Assembly: GCF_947507565.1 (NCBI RefSeq) | Contig: NC_089189.1 | Coordinates: 2,416,122-2,480,121 of the forward strand | Length of the DNA stretch: 64,000 nucleotides | DNA from: Oscarella lobularis | Lineage: Eukaryota; Porifera; Homoscleromorpha; Homosclerophorida; Oscarellidae | Reading direction: 5' to 3' | Shown here: positions 41,401-53,300 of the stretch, piece after piece | How positions within the stretch are numbered: position 1 is the first letter of the stretch | How the letters are laid out: each line of letters opens with the position of its first letter | Position numbers and translations under genes: made by a program | The notes under the pieces: generated by a model | Told to the model about the DNA's origin: nothing | The model's input: only the letters and a program-made list of their open reading frames with translations | Database searches by the model: none

Positions 41401-43644
41401 TGGGCCTTCAACATTATCTTCAGGTCCTTAGAATCAAAGTCTAAGCCCTCAACTTTATCTTCAGGCTCTTAGAATCAAAGTCTAGGCCCTCAACTTTATC
41501 TTCATGGCCTTAGAATCAGAGTTTAGGCCCTCAACATTATCTTCAGGTCCTTAGAATCAAAGTCTAAGCCCTCAACTTTATCTTCAAGCTCTTAGAATCA
41601 AAGTTTAGGCCCTCAACTTTATCTTCAGGTTCTTAGAATCAGAGTTGTGGCTCTGAACTTTAACTTCAGACCCTTAGAATCAAAGTTTGGGCCTTCAAAT
41701 TTCTCTTCAGGGCCTTAGAATCAAAGTTTTGGCCTTCAACTTTATCTTCAGGGCCTTAGAATCAAAGTCTAAGCCCTCAAGTTTATCTTCAGGGCCTTAG
41801 AATCAGAGTTTAGGCCCTCAACTTTATCTTCAGGCCCTTAGAATCAAAGTCTAGGCCCTCAACTTTATCTTCAGGCCCTTAGAATCAAAATTTAGGTCCT
41901 CAACTTCATCTTCAGGTCCCTAGAATCAAAGTTTAGGCCCTCAACTTTATCTTCAGGTCCTTAGAATCAAAGTTTAGTCTCTCAACTTTATCTTCAGGTC
42001 CTTAGAATCAAAGTTTAGTCTCTCAACTTTATCTTCAGGTCCTTAGAATCGGAGTTTAGGCCCTCAACTTTATCTTCAGGTCCTTAGAATCGGAGTTAAG
42101 GCCCTCAACTTTATCTTCAGGCCCTTAGAATCAAAGTTTATGCCCTCAACCTTATCTTCAGGTCCTTAGAATCAAAGTTTAGGCCCTCAACTTTATCGTC
42201 AGGTCCTTAGAATCAGAGTTTTGGCCATGACCTTTATCTTCAGGCCCTTAGAATCAATGTTTGGGCCTTCAACTTTATCTTCAGGGTCTTAGAATTAGAG
42301 TTTAGGCCCTCAACTTTATCTTTAACTCCTTAGAATCAAAGTTTAGGCCCTCAACTTTATCTTCAGGTCCTTAGAATCAAAGTTCAGGACCTCAACTTTA
42401 CCTTCAGGCCCTTAGAATCAAAGTTTAGGTCCTCAACTTTATCTTCAGGTCCTTAGAATCAAAGTTTAGTCTCTCAACTTTATCTTCAGGTTCTTAGAAT
42501 AAAAGTTTAGGCCCTCAACTTTATTTTCAGGCTCTTAGAATCAAAGTTTAGGCCCTCAACTTTATCTTCAGGTCATTAGAATCAGAGTTTTGGCCATGAC
42601 CTTTATCTTCAGGCCCTTAGAATCAATGTTTGGGCCTTCAACATTATCTTCAGGTCCTTAGAATCAAAGTCTAAGCCCTCAACTTTATCTTCAGGCTCTT
42701 AGAATCAAAGTTTAGGCCCTCAACTTTATCTTCAGGTTCTTAGAATCAGAGTTGTGGCTCTGAACTTTAACTTCAGACCCTTAGAATCAAAGTTTGGGCC
42801 TTCAAATTTCTCTTCAGGGCCTTAGAATCAAAGTTTTGGCCTTCAACTTTATCTTCAGGGCCTTAGAATCAAAGTCTAGGCTCTCAAGTTTATCTTTAGG
42901 GCCTTAGAATCAGAGTTTAGGCCCTCAACTTTATCTTCAGGCCCTTAGAATCAAAGTCTAGGCCCTCAACTTTATCTTCAGGCCCTTAGAATCAAAATTT
43001 AGGCCCTCAACTTCATCTTCAGGTCCCTAGAATCAAAGTTTAGGCCCTCAACTTTATCTTCAGGTCCTTAGAATCAAAGTTTAGTCTCTCAACTTTATCT
43101 TCAGGTCCTTAGAATCGGAGTTTAGGCCCTCAACTTTATCTTCAGTTCCTTAGAATCAGAGTTTAGTCTCTCAACTTTATCTTCAGGTCCTTAGAATCGG
43201 AGTTAAGGCCCTCAACTTTATCTTCAGGCCCTTAGAATCAAAGTTTAGGCCCTCAACCTTATCTTCAGGTCCTTAGAATCAAAGTTTAGGCCCTCAACTT
43301 TATCGTCAGGTCCTTAGAATCAGAGTTTTGGCCATGACCTTTATCTTCAGGCCCTTAGAATCAATGTTTGGGCCTTCAACTTTATCTTCAGGGTCTTAGA
43401 ATTAGAGTTTAGGCTCTCAACTTTATCTTTAGCTCCTTAGAATCAAAGTTTAGGCCCTCAACTTTATCTTCAGGTCCTTAGAATGAAAGTTTAGGACCTC
43501 AACTTTACCTTCAGGCCCTTAGAATCAAAGTTTAGGTCCTCAACTTTATCTTCAGGGCCTTAGAATCAAAGTTTAGGCCCTCAACTTTATCTTCAGGTCC
43601 TTAGAATGAGAGTTAAGCTCTCAACTTTATCTTCAGGGCCTTAG
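38413..43644. repeat. 41-bp satellite block D11
   Basis: 5,232 bp, two short of 127 x 41 + 27; one missing G is visible near 39599 (TTTTGCTCTGAAC). Contains at least three consecutive copies of a 205-bp (5 x 41) sub-array: TGGCCATGACC lies at 40951, 41156 and 41361. No gene is seen. Confidence 0.95.
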
Positions 43645-44328
43645 CTAGCCCGTGTAAGTTCGCTGTAATTTATTACAGGAGAGACCCGTTGGCTAACCCC
43701 GTGTAATTTCGCTGTAATTTATTATTAGGATAGACCCGTTGTCTAGCCCCTGTAATTTCGCTGTAATTTATTCAAGGAGAGACCCGTTGGCTAGCCCCCT
43801 GTAATTTGGCTGTAACTTTTTACAGGAGAGACCCTTTGGCTAGCCCCCTGTAAGTTGGCTTTAATTTATTTCAGGAGAGACCCGTTGACTAACCCCCTGT
43901 AATTTCGCTGTAGTTTATTAAAGGAGAGACCCATTGGCTAGCCCCCTGTAAATTCGCTGCAATTTATTACAGGAGTTACCCGTTAGCTAGCATCTGTAAT
44001 TTCGCTGTAATTTATTACAGGAGAGACCCGTTGGCTAACCCCCTGTAATTTCGCTGTAGTTTATTACAGGAGAGACCCGTTGGCTAGCCCCCTGTAAATT
44101 CGCTGTAATTTCTTACAGGAGAGACCCTTTGGCTAGCCCCAGTAATTTCGCTGTAATTTATTACAGGAGAGACCCGTTTGCTAACCCTCTGTAATTTCGC
44201 TGATAATTTATTACAGGAGAGACCCGTTTACTAACCCCCTGTAAATTCACTGTAATTTATTACAGGAGAGACCCGTTGGCTAGCCCCTGTAATTTCGCTG
44301 TAGTTTATTACAGGAGAGACCCGTTGGG
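43645..44328. repeat. 48/49-bp satellite block C12
   Basis: C6-class block of about 14 units, closely matching C7 in unit order. Confidence 0.95.
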
Positions 44329-44724
44329 CCCTCAACTTTATCTTCAGACCCTTAGAATCAAAGTTTGGGCCTTCAAATTTCTCTTCAGGGCCTTAGAATC
44401 AAAGTTTTGGCCTTCAACTTTATCTTCAGGGCCTTAGAATCAAAGTCTAGGCCCTCAAGTTTATCTTCAGGGCCTTAGAATCAGAGTTTAGGCCCTCAAC
44501 TTTATCTTCAGTCTCTTAGAATCAGAGTTTTGGCCCTGAACTTTAACTTCAAACCCTTAGAATAAAAGTTTGGGCCTTCAACTTTATCTTCAGCGCCTTA
44601 GAATCAAAGTTTATGCCCTCAACTTTATCTTCATGTCCTTAGAATGAAAGTTTATGCCCTCAACTTTATCTTCAGGTCCTTAAAATCAAAGTTTAGGCTC
44701 TCAACTTTATCTTCAGGGCCTTAG
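44329..44724. repeat. 41-bp satellite block D12
   Basis: 396 bp = 9 x 41 + 27, a short block with unit order CTTCAGACCC first, as in D7 and D8. Confidence 0.95.
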
Positions 44725-46663
44725 CTAGCCCGTGTAAGTTCGCTGTATTTTATTACAGGAGAGACCCGTTGGCTAACCCCTTGTAATTTCGCTGTAATTT
44801 ATTATTAGGATAGACCCGTTGTCTAGCCCCTGTAATTTCGCTGTAATTTATTCAAGGAGAGACCCGTTGGCTAGCCCCCTGTAATTTGGCTGTAACTTTT
44901 TACAGGAGAGACCCGTTGGCTAGCCCCCTGTAAGTTGGCTGTAATTTATTCCAGGAGAGACCCGTTGACTAACCCCCTGTAATTTCGCTGTAGTTTATTA
45001 CAGGAGAGACCCATTGGCTAGCCCTTATAAATTCGCTGTAATTTATTACAGGAGAGACCCGTTGGCTAACCCCCTGTAATTTCGCTGTAGTTTTTTACAG
45101 GAGAGACCCGTTGGCTAGCCCCCTGTAAATTCGCTGTAATTTATTACAGGAGAGACCTGTTGGCTAACCCCTGTAATTTCGCTGTAAGTTATTACAGCAG
45201 AGACCCGTTGGCTAACCCCCTGTAAATTCGCTGTAATTTCTTACAGGAGAGACCCGTTGGCTAGCCCCTGTAATTTCGCTGTAATTTATTACAGAAGATA
45301 CCCGTTGGCTAGCCCTCTGTAATTTCGCTGTAATTTATTACAGGAGAGACCCGTTGGCTAGCCCCTGTAATTTCGCTGTAATTTATTACAGGAGAGACCC
45401 GTTGGCTAGCCCCTGTAAATTCGCTGTAATTTATTACAGGAGAGACCCGTTGGCTAGCCCCCTGTAATTTCCCTTTAATTTATTACAGGAGAGACCCGTT
45501 GGCTAGCCCCTGTAATTTCGCTTTAATTTATTACAGGAGAGACCCGTTGGCTAGCCCCTGTAAATTCGCTGTAGTTTATTACAGGAGATACCCGTTGGCT
45601 AGCCCCTGTAATTTCGCTTTAATTTATTACAGGAGATACGCGTTGGCTAGCCCCTGTAATTTCGCTGTAATTTTTTACAGGAGATACGCGTTGGCTAGCC
45701 CCTGTCATTTCCCTTTAATTTATTACAGGAGAGACCCGTTGGCTAGCCCCTGTAAATTCGCTGTAATTTATTACAGGAGATACCCGTTGGCTAGCCCCCT
45801 GTAATTTCTCTGTAATTTATTACAGGAGAGACCCGTTGGCTAGCCCCTGTAAATTCGCTGTAGTTTATTACAGGAGATACCCGTTGGCTAGCCCCTGTAA
45901 TTTCGCTTTAAATTATTACAGGAGATACGCGTTGGCTAGCTCCTGTAATTTCGCTGTAATTTATTACAGGAGATACCCGTTGGCTAGCCCCTGTAATTTC
46001 GCTTTAATTTATTACAGGAGAGACCCGTTGGCTAGCCCCCTGTAATTTCGCTGTAATTTATTACAGGAGACACCCGTTGGCTAGCCCCCTGTAATTTCGC
46101 TGTAATTTATTACACGAGAGACCCGTTGGCTAGCCTCCATTAATTTCGCTGTAATTTATTACAGGAGAGACCCGTTGGCTAGCTCCCTGTAATTTCGCTG
46201 TAATTTATTACAGGAGAGACCCGTTGGCTAGCCCCTGTAATTTCGCTGTAATTTATTACAGGAGAGACCCGTTGGCTAGCCCCTGTAATTTCGCTGTAGT
46301 TTATTACAGGAGAGACCCGTTGGCTAACCTTCTGTAATTTCGCTGTAATTTATTACAGGAGAGACCCGTTGGCTAACCCCCTGTAATTTCGCTGTAATTT
46401 ATTCCAGGAGAGACCCGTTGACTAACCCCCTGTAATTTCGCTGTAGTTTATTACAGGAGAGACCCATTGGCTAGCCCTTATAAATTCGCTGTAATTTATT
46501 ACAGGATAGACCCGTTGGCTAACCCCCTGTAAATTCGCTGTAATTTATTACAGGAGAGACCCTTTTGCTAGCATCTGTAATTTCGCTGTAATTTATTACA
46601 GGAAAGACCCGTTGGCTAACCCCTGTAATTTCGCTGTAATTTATTACAGGAGAGACCCGTTGG
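44725..46663. repeat. 48/49-bp satellite block C13
   Basis: The longest C block after C1. Between about 45480 and 46060 most units are exactly 48 bp and share GAGATAC(C/G)CGTTGGC variants, which keeps a 16-residue peptide repeat in frame for 101 and 69 codons. I judge that an arithmetic by-product. The right border reads GTTGGTCCCTC, a one-base variant of the usual GTTGGGCCCTC. Confidence 0.95.
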
Positions 46664-47346
46664 TCCCTCAACTTTATCTTCAATGCCTTAGAATCGAAGT
46701 TTAGGCCCTCAACTTTATCTTCAGGGCCTTAGAAACAGAGTTTAGGCCCTCAACTTTATCTTTAGCTCCTTACAATCAAAGTTTAAGCCCTTAACTTTAT
46801 CTTTAGGACCTTAGAATCAAAGTTTAGGCCCTCATCTTTATCTTCAGGCCCTTAGAATCAAAGTTTAGGCCCTCATTTTTATCTTCAGGGCCTTAGAATC
46901 GAAGTTTATGCCCTCAACTTTATCTTCAGTGCCTTAGAATCAATTTTTAGGCCCTCAACTTATCTTCAGGTCCTTGGAATCAAAGTTTAGGCCCTCAACT
47001 TTATCTTCATGTCCCTAGAATCAAAGTTTAGGCCCTCAACTTTATCTTCAAATCCTTAGAATCAAAGTTTACGCCCTCAACTTTATCTTCAGGTTCTTAG
47101 AATCAGAGTTTATGCCCTCAACTTTATCTTCAGGTCCTTAGAATCAGATTTTTGACCCTGAACTTTAACTTCAGACCGTTAGAATCAAAATTTGGGCCTT
47201 CAAATTTCTCTTCAGGGCCTTAGAATCAAAGTTTAGGCCTTCAACTTTATCTTCAGGTCCTTAGAATGAAAGTTTAGGCCCTCAACTTTATCTTCAGGTC
47301 CTTAGAATGAAAGTTTGGGCTCTCAACTTTATCTTCAGGGCCTTAG
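46664..47346. repeat. 41-bp satellite block D13
   Basis: About 16.6 units; opens with the same unit order as D1 (CTTCAATGCCTTAGAATCG) and shares with it the single-T deletion in CAACTTATCTTCAGG. Confidence 0.95.
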
Positions 47347-48224
47347 CTAGCCCGTGTAAGTTCGCTGTAATTTATTACACGAGAGACCCGTTGGCTAACC
47401 CCGTGTAATTTCGCTGTAATTTATTATTAGGATAGACCCGTTGTCTAGCCCCTGTAATTTCGCTGTCATTTATTCCAGGAGAGACCCGTTGGCTAGCCCC
47501 CTGTAAGTTGGCTGTAATTTATTCCAGGAGAGACCCGTTGACTAACCCCCTGTAATTTCGCTGTAATTTATTACAGGAGAGACCCGTTTGCTAACCGCCT
47601 TGTAATTTCGCTGTAGTTTATTACAGGAGAGACCCTTTGGCTAGCCCCTGTAATTTCGCTGTAATTTATTACAGGAGAGACCCGTTTACTAACCCCCTGT
47701 AAATTCGCTGTAATTTATTACAGGAGAGACCCGTTGGCTAGCCCCTTTAATTTCGCTGTAGTTTATTACAGGAGAGACCCGTTGGCTAGCCTCTTTAACT
47801 TGGCTGTAATTTATTACAGGAGAGACCCGTTGGCTAACCCCCTGTTAATTCGCTGTAATTTATTACAGGAGAGACCCGTTGGCTAACCTCCTGTAATTTC
47901 GCTGTAATTTATTACAGGAGAGACCCCTTGGCTAGCCTCCTGTAATTTCGCTGTAGTTTATTACAGGAGAGACCCGTTTGCTAACGCCCTTGTAATTTCG
48001 CTGTAGTTTATTACAGGAGAGACCCTTTGGCTAGCCCCTGTAATTTCGCTGTAATTTATTACAGGAGATACCCTTTGGCTAGCCCCTGTACTTTCGCTGT
48101 AGTTTATTACAGGAGAGACCCGTTGGCTAACCTCCTGTAATTTCGCTGTAGTTTATTACAGGAGAGACCCTTTGGCTAGCCCCTGTAATTTCGCTGTAAT
48201 TTATTACAGGAGAGACCCGTTGGG
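47347..48224. repeat. 48/49-bp satellite block C14
   Basis: The last C block. Contains a locally duplicated unit with an extra base (CTAACCGCCTTG near 47591, CTAACGCCCTTG near 47983), seen nowhere else. Confidence 0.95.
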
Positions 48225-48453
48225 CCCTCAACTTTATCTTCAATGCCTTAGAATCAAAGTTTAAGCCTTCAACTTTATCTTCAGGTCCTTAGAATCAAAG
48301 TCTAGGCCCTCAACTTTATCTTCAGGCCCTTAGAATAAAAGTTTAGGCCCTCAACTTTATCTTCAGGCTCTTAGAATCAAAGTTTAGGCCATCAACTTTA
48401 TCTTCAGGTCCTTAGAATCAAAGTCTAGGCCCTCAACTTTATCTTCAGGTCCT
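48225..48453. repeat. 41-bp satellite block D14, truncated
   Basis: 229 bp = 5 x 41 + 24. The only D block that does not end at the CCTTAG/CTAGCC junction; it breaks at CAGGTCCTT and runs straight into the 9-bp GTTGTAG repeat. Confidence 0.95.
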
Positions 48454-48500
48454 TTGTAGCCGTTGTGGTAGTTTTTGTAGTTGTAGCCGTTGTAGTTTCT
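48454..48500. repeat. 9-bp GTTGTAGCC microsatellite, block 1
   Basis: Five or so degenerate copies of GTTGTAGCC and variants, ending in GTAGTTTCTTGCCGGAAT. The same ending recurs 1,150 bp to the right, so this piece and its border were duplicated. Confidence 0.9.
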
Positions 48501-49262
48501 TGCCGGAATGTATACACCGCTTGCCGGAATGTATACACCGCCTGCCGGAATGTATACACCGCTTGCCGGCGGAGTACGTACACGCCTGCCGGAATATATA
48601 CACCGCTTGCCGTAATATATACACCGCCTGCCTCCGGAGTATGTACACCGCTTGCCGGAATATATACATCGCCTTCCGGAATATATACACCGCTTGCCGG
48701 CGGAGTACGTACACGCCTGCCCGTATATATACACCGCCTTCCGGCGGAGTACGCACACTCCCTTCCGGAATATATACACCGCTTGCCGTAATATATACAC
48801 CGCCTGCCTCCGGAGTATGTACACCGCTTGCCGTAATATATACACCGCCTGCCGGCGAAGTACGTACACCGCTTGCCGTAATATATACACCTCTTGCCGG
48901 AATATATACAAAGCCTGCCGGCGGAGTACGTACACTGCCTTCCGGAATATATACACCGCTCTCCGGAGTATATACACCGCCTGCCGGCGGAGTACGTACA
49001 CGCCTGCCGGTATATGAACACCGCCTTCCGGCGGAGTACGTACACTGCCTTCCGGAATATATACACCGCTTTCCGAAATATATACACCGCCTGCCGGAAT
49101 ATATACACCGCCTGCCGGAATATATACACCGCCTGCTGGCAGAGTACGTACACGCCTGCCGGTATATATACACCGCCTGCCCGCGGAGTATGTACACCGC
49201 CTCCGTAATATATACACTGCCTGTCGGCAAAGTACGTACACTGCCTTCCGGAATATATACAC
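48501..49262. repeat. 21/24-bp minisatellite, block 1
   Basis: Mixed 21-bp (CCGGAATATATACACCGCCTG-type) and 23/24-bp units (the latter with CGGAGTACGTACACCG). The longer unit carries the perfect palindrome GTACGTAC, the shorter carries TATATA, and joins often form GCCGGC. Neither unit contains a stop codon in any of the six frames, which explains the overlapping open frames here on both strands. Confidence 0.93.
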
Positions 49263-49651
49263 CGTTGTAGCCGTTGTAGTCGTTGTAGTCGTTGTAGCCG
49301 TTGTAGTCGTTGTAGCCGTTGTACCTTTGTAGCCGTTGTAGTCGTTGTAGCCGTTGCAGTCATTGTAGTCATTGTAGCCGTTGTAGCCGTTGTAGCCGTT
49401 GTAGTCGTTGTAGTCATTGTAGCCGTTGTAGCCGTTGTAGCCGTTGTAGTCGTTGTAGTCATTGTAGTCGTTGTAGTCATTGTAGCCGTTGCAGTCATTG
49501 TAGTCATTGTAGCCGTTGTAGTCGTTGTAGTAGTTGTACCTTTGTAGCCGTTGTAGTCGTTGTAGTCGTTGTAGCCGTTGTAGTGGTTGTAGCCTTTGTA
49601 GCCTTTGTAGCCGTTGTGGTATTTGTTGTAGTTGTAGCCGTTGTAGTTTCT
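49263..49651. repeat. 9-bp GTTGTAGYC microsatellite, block 2
   Basis: About 40 copies of GTTGTAGCC, GTTGTAGTC and ATTGTAGTC. On the minus strand this gives the Tyr-Asn-Gly/Asp or Thr runs inside the long spurious frames. It separates the two minisatellite blocks and ends with the same GTTTCTTGCCGG border as block 1. Confidence 0.93.
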
Positions 49652-52063
49652 TGCCGGAATATATACACCGCTTGCCGGAATATATACACCGCCTGCCGGA
49701 ATATATACACCGCCTGCCGGCGGAGTACGTACACCGCTTGCCGGAATACATACACCGCCTGCCGGAATATATACACCGCTTGCCGGCGGAGTACGTACAC
49801 GCCTGCCGGTATATATACACCGCCTTCCGGCGGAGTACGTACACTGCCTTCCGGAATATATACACCGCTTTCCGGAATATATACACCGCCTGCCGGCGGT
49901 GTACGTACACCGTCTGCCGGAATATATACACCGCTTGCCGCCGGAGTACGTACACGCCTGCCGGAATATATACACCGCTTGCCGGCGGAGTACGTACACG
50001 CCTGCCGGAATATATACACCGCTTGCCGGCGGAGTACGTACACGCCTGCCGGAATATATACACCGCCTGCCGGAATATATACACCGCCTGCCGGCGGAGT
50101 ACGTACACCGCTTGCCGGAATATATACACCGCCTGCCGGAATATATACACCGCCTGCCGGAATATATACACCGCCTGCCGGCGGAGTACGTACACCGCTT
50201 GCCGGAATATATATACACCGCCTGCCGGAATATATACACCGCCTGCTGGCAGAGTACGCACACGCCTGCAGGAATATATACACCGCCTGCCGGCGGAGTA
50301 CGTACACGCCTGCCGGAATATATACACCGCCTGTCGGCAAAGTACGTACACTGCCTTCCGGAATATATACAACGCTTGCCGGAATATATACACCGCCTCC
50401 GGCGGAGTACGTACACGCCTGCCGGTATATATACACCGCCTTCCGGCGGAGTACGAACACTCCCTTCCGGAATATATACACCGCTTTCCGGAATATATAC
50501 ACCGCCTGCCGGCGGTGTACGTACACCGCCTGCCGGAATATATACACCACCTGCCGGAATATATACACCGCTTGCCGCCGGAGTACGTACACGCCTGCCG
50601 CAATATATACGCCGCTTGCCGCCGGAGTACGTACACGCCTGCCGGAATATATACTCCGCTTGCCGGCGGAGTACGTACACGCCTGCCGGTATATATACAC
50701 CGCCTGCCGGCGGTGTACGTACACCGCTTGCCGGAATATATACACCGCCTGCCGGAATATATACACCGCCTGCAGGCGGAGTACGTACACGCCTGCCGGA
50801 ATATATACACCGCTTGCCGGCGGAGTACGTACACGCCTGCCGGTATATATACACCGCCTGCCGGCGGAGTACGTACACCGCTTGCCGGAATATATACACC
50901 GCCTGCCGGAATATATACACCGCCTGCCGGAATATATATATACACCGCCTGCCGGCGGAGTACGTACACCGCTTGCCGGAATATATATACACCGCCTGCT
51001 GGTGGAGTACGTTCACCGCCTGCCGGAATATCTACACCGCCTGCCGGAATATATACACCGCCTACTGGCGGAGTTGGTACACTGCCTGCCAGAATATATA
51101 CCCCGCCTGCCAAAATATCTACACCGCCTGCCAGAATATCTACACCGCCTGCTGGCGGAGTACGTGCACCACTTGACGGAATATATGCACCGCCTGCTGG
51201 CGTAGTACGTACAGCGCTCTCCGGAAAATATACACCACCTGCTGGCTGAGTACTTACACCGCCTGCCGGAATATATACACCGCCTCTGGCGGAGTACGTA
51301 CACCGCCTGCCGGAATATATACACCGCCTGCCGGAATACGCCGCCTGCCAGAATATCTACACCGCCTGCTGGCGGAGTACGTACACCGCCCGCCAGAATA
51401 TCTACACCGCCTGCCGGAATACATACACCGCCTGCTGGCGGAGTACGTACACCGCTTTCCGGAATATATACACCGCCTGCTGGCGGAGTAGGTACACCGC
51501 CTGCCGGAATATATACACCGCCTGCTGGCGGAGTACTTACACCGCCTGCCAGAATATATACACCGCCTGCCGGAATATATACACCGCATGCTGGCTTAGT
51601 ACGTACACCGCCTGCAAGAATATCTACACCGCCTGCCGGAATATATACACCGCCTGCTTGCAGAGTACTTACACCGCCTGCCAGAATATCTACACCGCCT
51701 GCTGGCGGAGTACGTGCACCGCTTGACGGAATATGTACACCGCCTGCTGGCTGAGTAGTTACACCGCTTGCCGGAATATATACACCGCCTGCTGGCTGAG
51801 TACTTACACCGCTTGCCGGAATATATACACCGCCTGCTGGAGGAGTACGTACACCGCCTGCGAGAATATATACACCGCCTGCCAGAATATCTACACCGCC
51901 TGCTGGCGGAGTACGTACACTGCCTGCCAGAATATCTTCACCGCCTGCAGGAATATATACACCGCCTGCTGGCGGAGTACGTACACCGCCTGCCAGAATA
52001 TATACACCGCCTGCCGGAATAAATACACCGCCTGCCGGCGGAGTACGTACACTGCCTGCCAGA
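49651..52063. repeat. 21/24-bp minisatellite, block 2
   Basis: About 2.4 kb of the CCGGAATATATACACCG / CGGAGTACGTACACCG units. Left of about 51000 the units are uniform. To the right a subfamily with GCCAGAATATCTACACCG and GCTGGCGGAGTACG dominates. All six frames are open for long distances between about 49319 and 51249 (for example 909 codons on minus, 628 on plus). The array stops at GCCAGAATTCATTC, where AGAATTC is shared with the next satellite. Confidence 0.93.
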
Positions 52064-52822
52064 ATTCATTCAAAATAAATTCTGCATTAATTCAGAATAA
52101 ATTTCGCATTTATTCTGCATTAAGTCAGAATTAATTCTGCATTTATTCAGAATAAATTCGGCATTAGTTCCGAATAAATTCTGCATTAATTCAGAATTAA
52201 TTCTGCATTTATTCAGAATAAATTCGGCATTAGTTCCGAATAAATTCTGCATTAATTCAGAATAAATTCTGCTTTTATTCAGAATAAGTTCTGCATTAAT
52301 TCAGAATAAATTCTGCATTAATTCAGAATAAATTCTGTATTAATTCTGCATTAATTCAGAATTGATTCTGCATTTATTCAGAATTAATTTTGTATTAATT
52401 CAGAATAAATTCTGCATTAGTTCAGAATAAATTCTGCATTAATTCAGAATAAATTCTGAATTAATTCTGCATTAATTCAGAATAAATTCTGCATTAATTC
52501 AGAATAAATTCTGCATTAATTCAAAATAAATTCTAAATTAATTCAGAATAAATCCTGCATTAATTCAGAATAAATTCTGATTAAATTCTGAATTAATTCT
52601 GAATTAATGCAGAAATTATTCTAGATTAATGCAGAATAAATTCTGCATTAATTCAGAAAAAATTCTCCATTAATTCAGAATAAATTCTGCATTAATTCAG
52701 AATAAATTTTACATTTAATCGGAATAAATTCTTCATTAATTCAGAATAAATTCCGCATTTATTCTGCATTAATTCAGAATTAATTCTGCATTTATTCAGA
52801 ATTAATTCTGCATTTATTCAGA
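52064..52822. repeat. 22-bp ATTCAGAATAAATTCTGC satellite, block 1
   Basis: Head-to-tail units of about 22 bp (ATTCAGAATAAATTCTGCAT) with frequent one-base AATTAA/AATAAA alternation. Versions such as ATTCAGAATTAATTCTGAAT are perfect 20-bp palindromes, so strand orientation of single units is often undefined. No gene is seen. Confidence 0.95.
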
Positions 52823-53300
52823 ATTTGTCTTGGGTACAATTTGTCCCCAGGACAAATTGTCCTGGGACAATTTGTCTTGGGACAGTTTGTCCTGGGACAA
52901 TTTGTCCTGGGACAATTTGTCCTGGGGACAATTTATCCTGGGGACAATTTGTCCTGGGGACAATTTGTCCTGGGACAATTTGTCCTGGGACAATTTGTCC
53001 CCAGGACAATTTGTCCTGGGGTCAATTTGTCCCCAGGACAAATTGTCCTGGCACAAATTGTCCTGGCACAATTTGTCCTCGGACAATTTGTCCTGGGGAC
53101 AATTTGTCCTGGAACAATTTGTCCTGGGACAATTTGTCCTGGGACAATTTGTCCTGGGGACAATTTGTCCTGGGACAATTTGTCCTGGGACAATTTGTCC
53201 TGGGACAATTTGTCCTGGGACAATTTTTCCCCAGGACAATTTTTCCTGGGGACAATTTGTTCCCAGGACAATTTGTCCTGGGGCAATTTTTCCTTCTACC
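52823..53300. repeat. GGACAATTTGTCC satellite, array 2
   Basis: About 30 units of 15-16 bp. Starts with TTGTCTTGGGTACAATTTG, as arrays 3 and 4 do. Contains CCCCAGGACAA-T-TTGTCCTGGGG (near 53011), an inverted repeat with 11-bp arms. Ends in a degenerate stretch (TTTTTCCTTCTACC) before the 22-bp satellite resumes. Confidence 0.95.

Noticed and set aside
984..48224. Splice sites in the C satellite (TTTATTACAG/G acceptors, TGTAAGTT donors in some units)
   Set aside because: They follow from the monomer sequence, and no reading frame or exon structure is associated with them.
984..48453. CRISPR array
   Set aside because: Units are contiguous head-to-tail repeats with no unique spacers, and the context is animal-like.
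48384..51249. Long open frames (up to 909 codons) as repetitive structural protein genes
   Set aside because: All six frames are open at once because the 9-, 21- and 24-bp units are multiples of three and mostly lack stops; no promoter, splice or start context singles out one frame.
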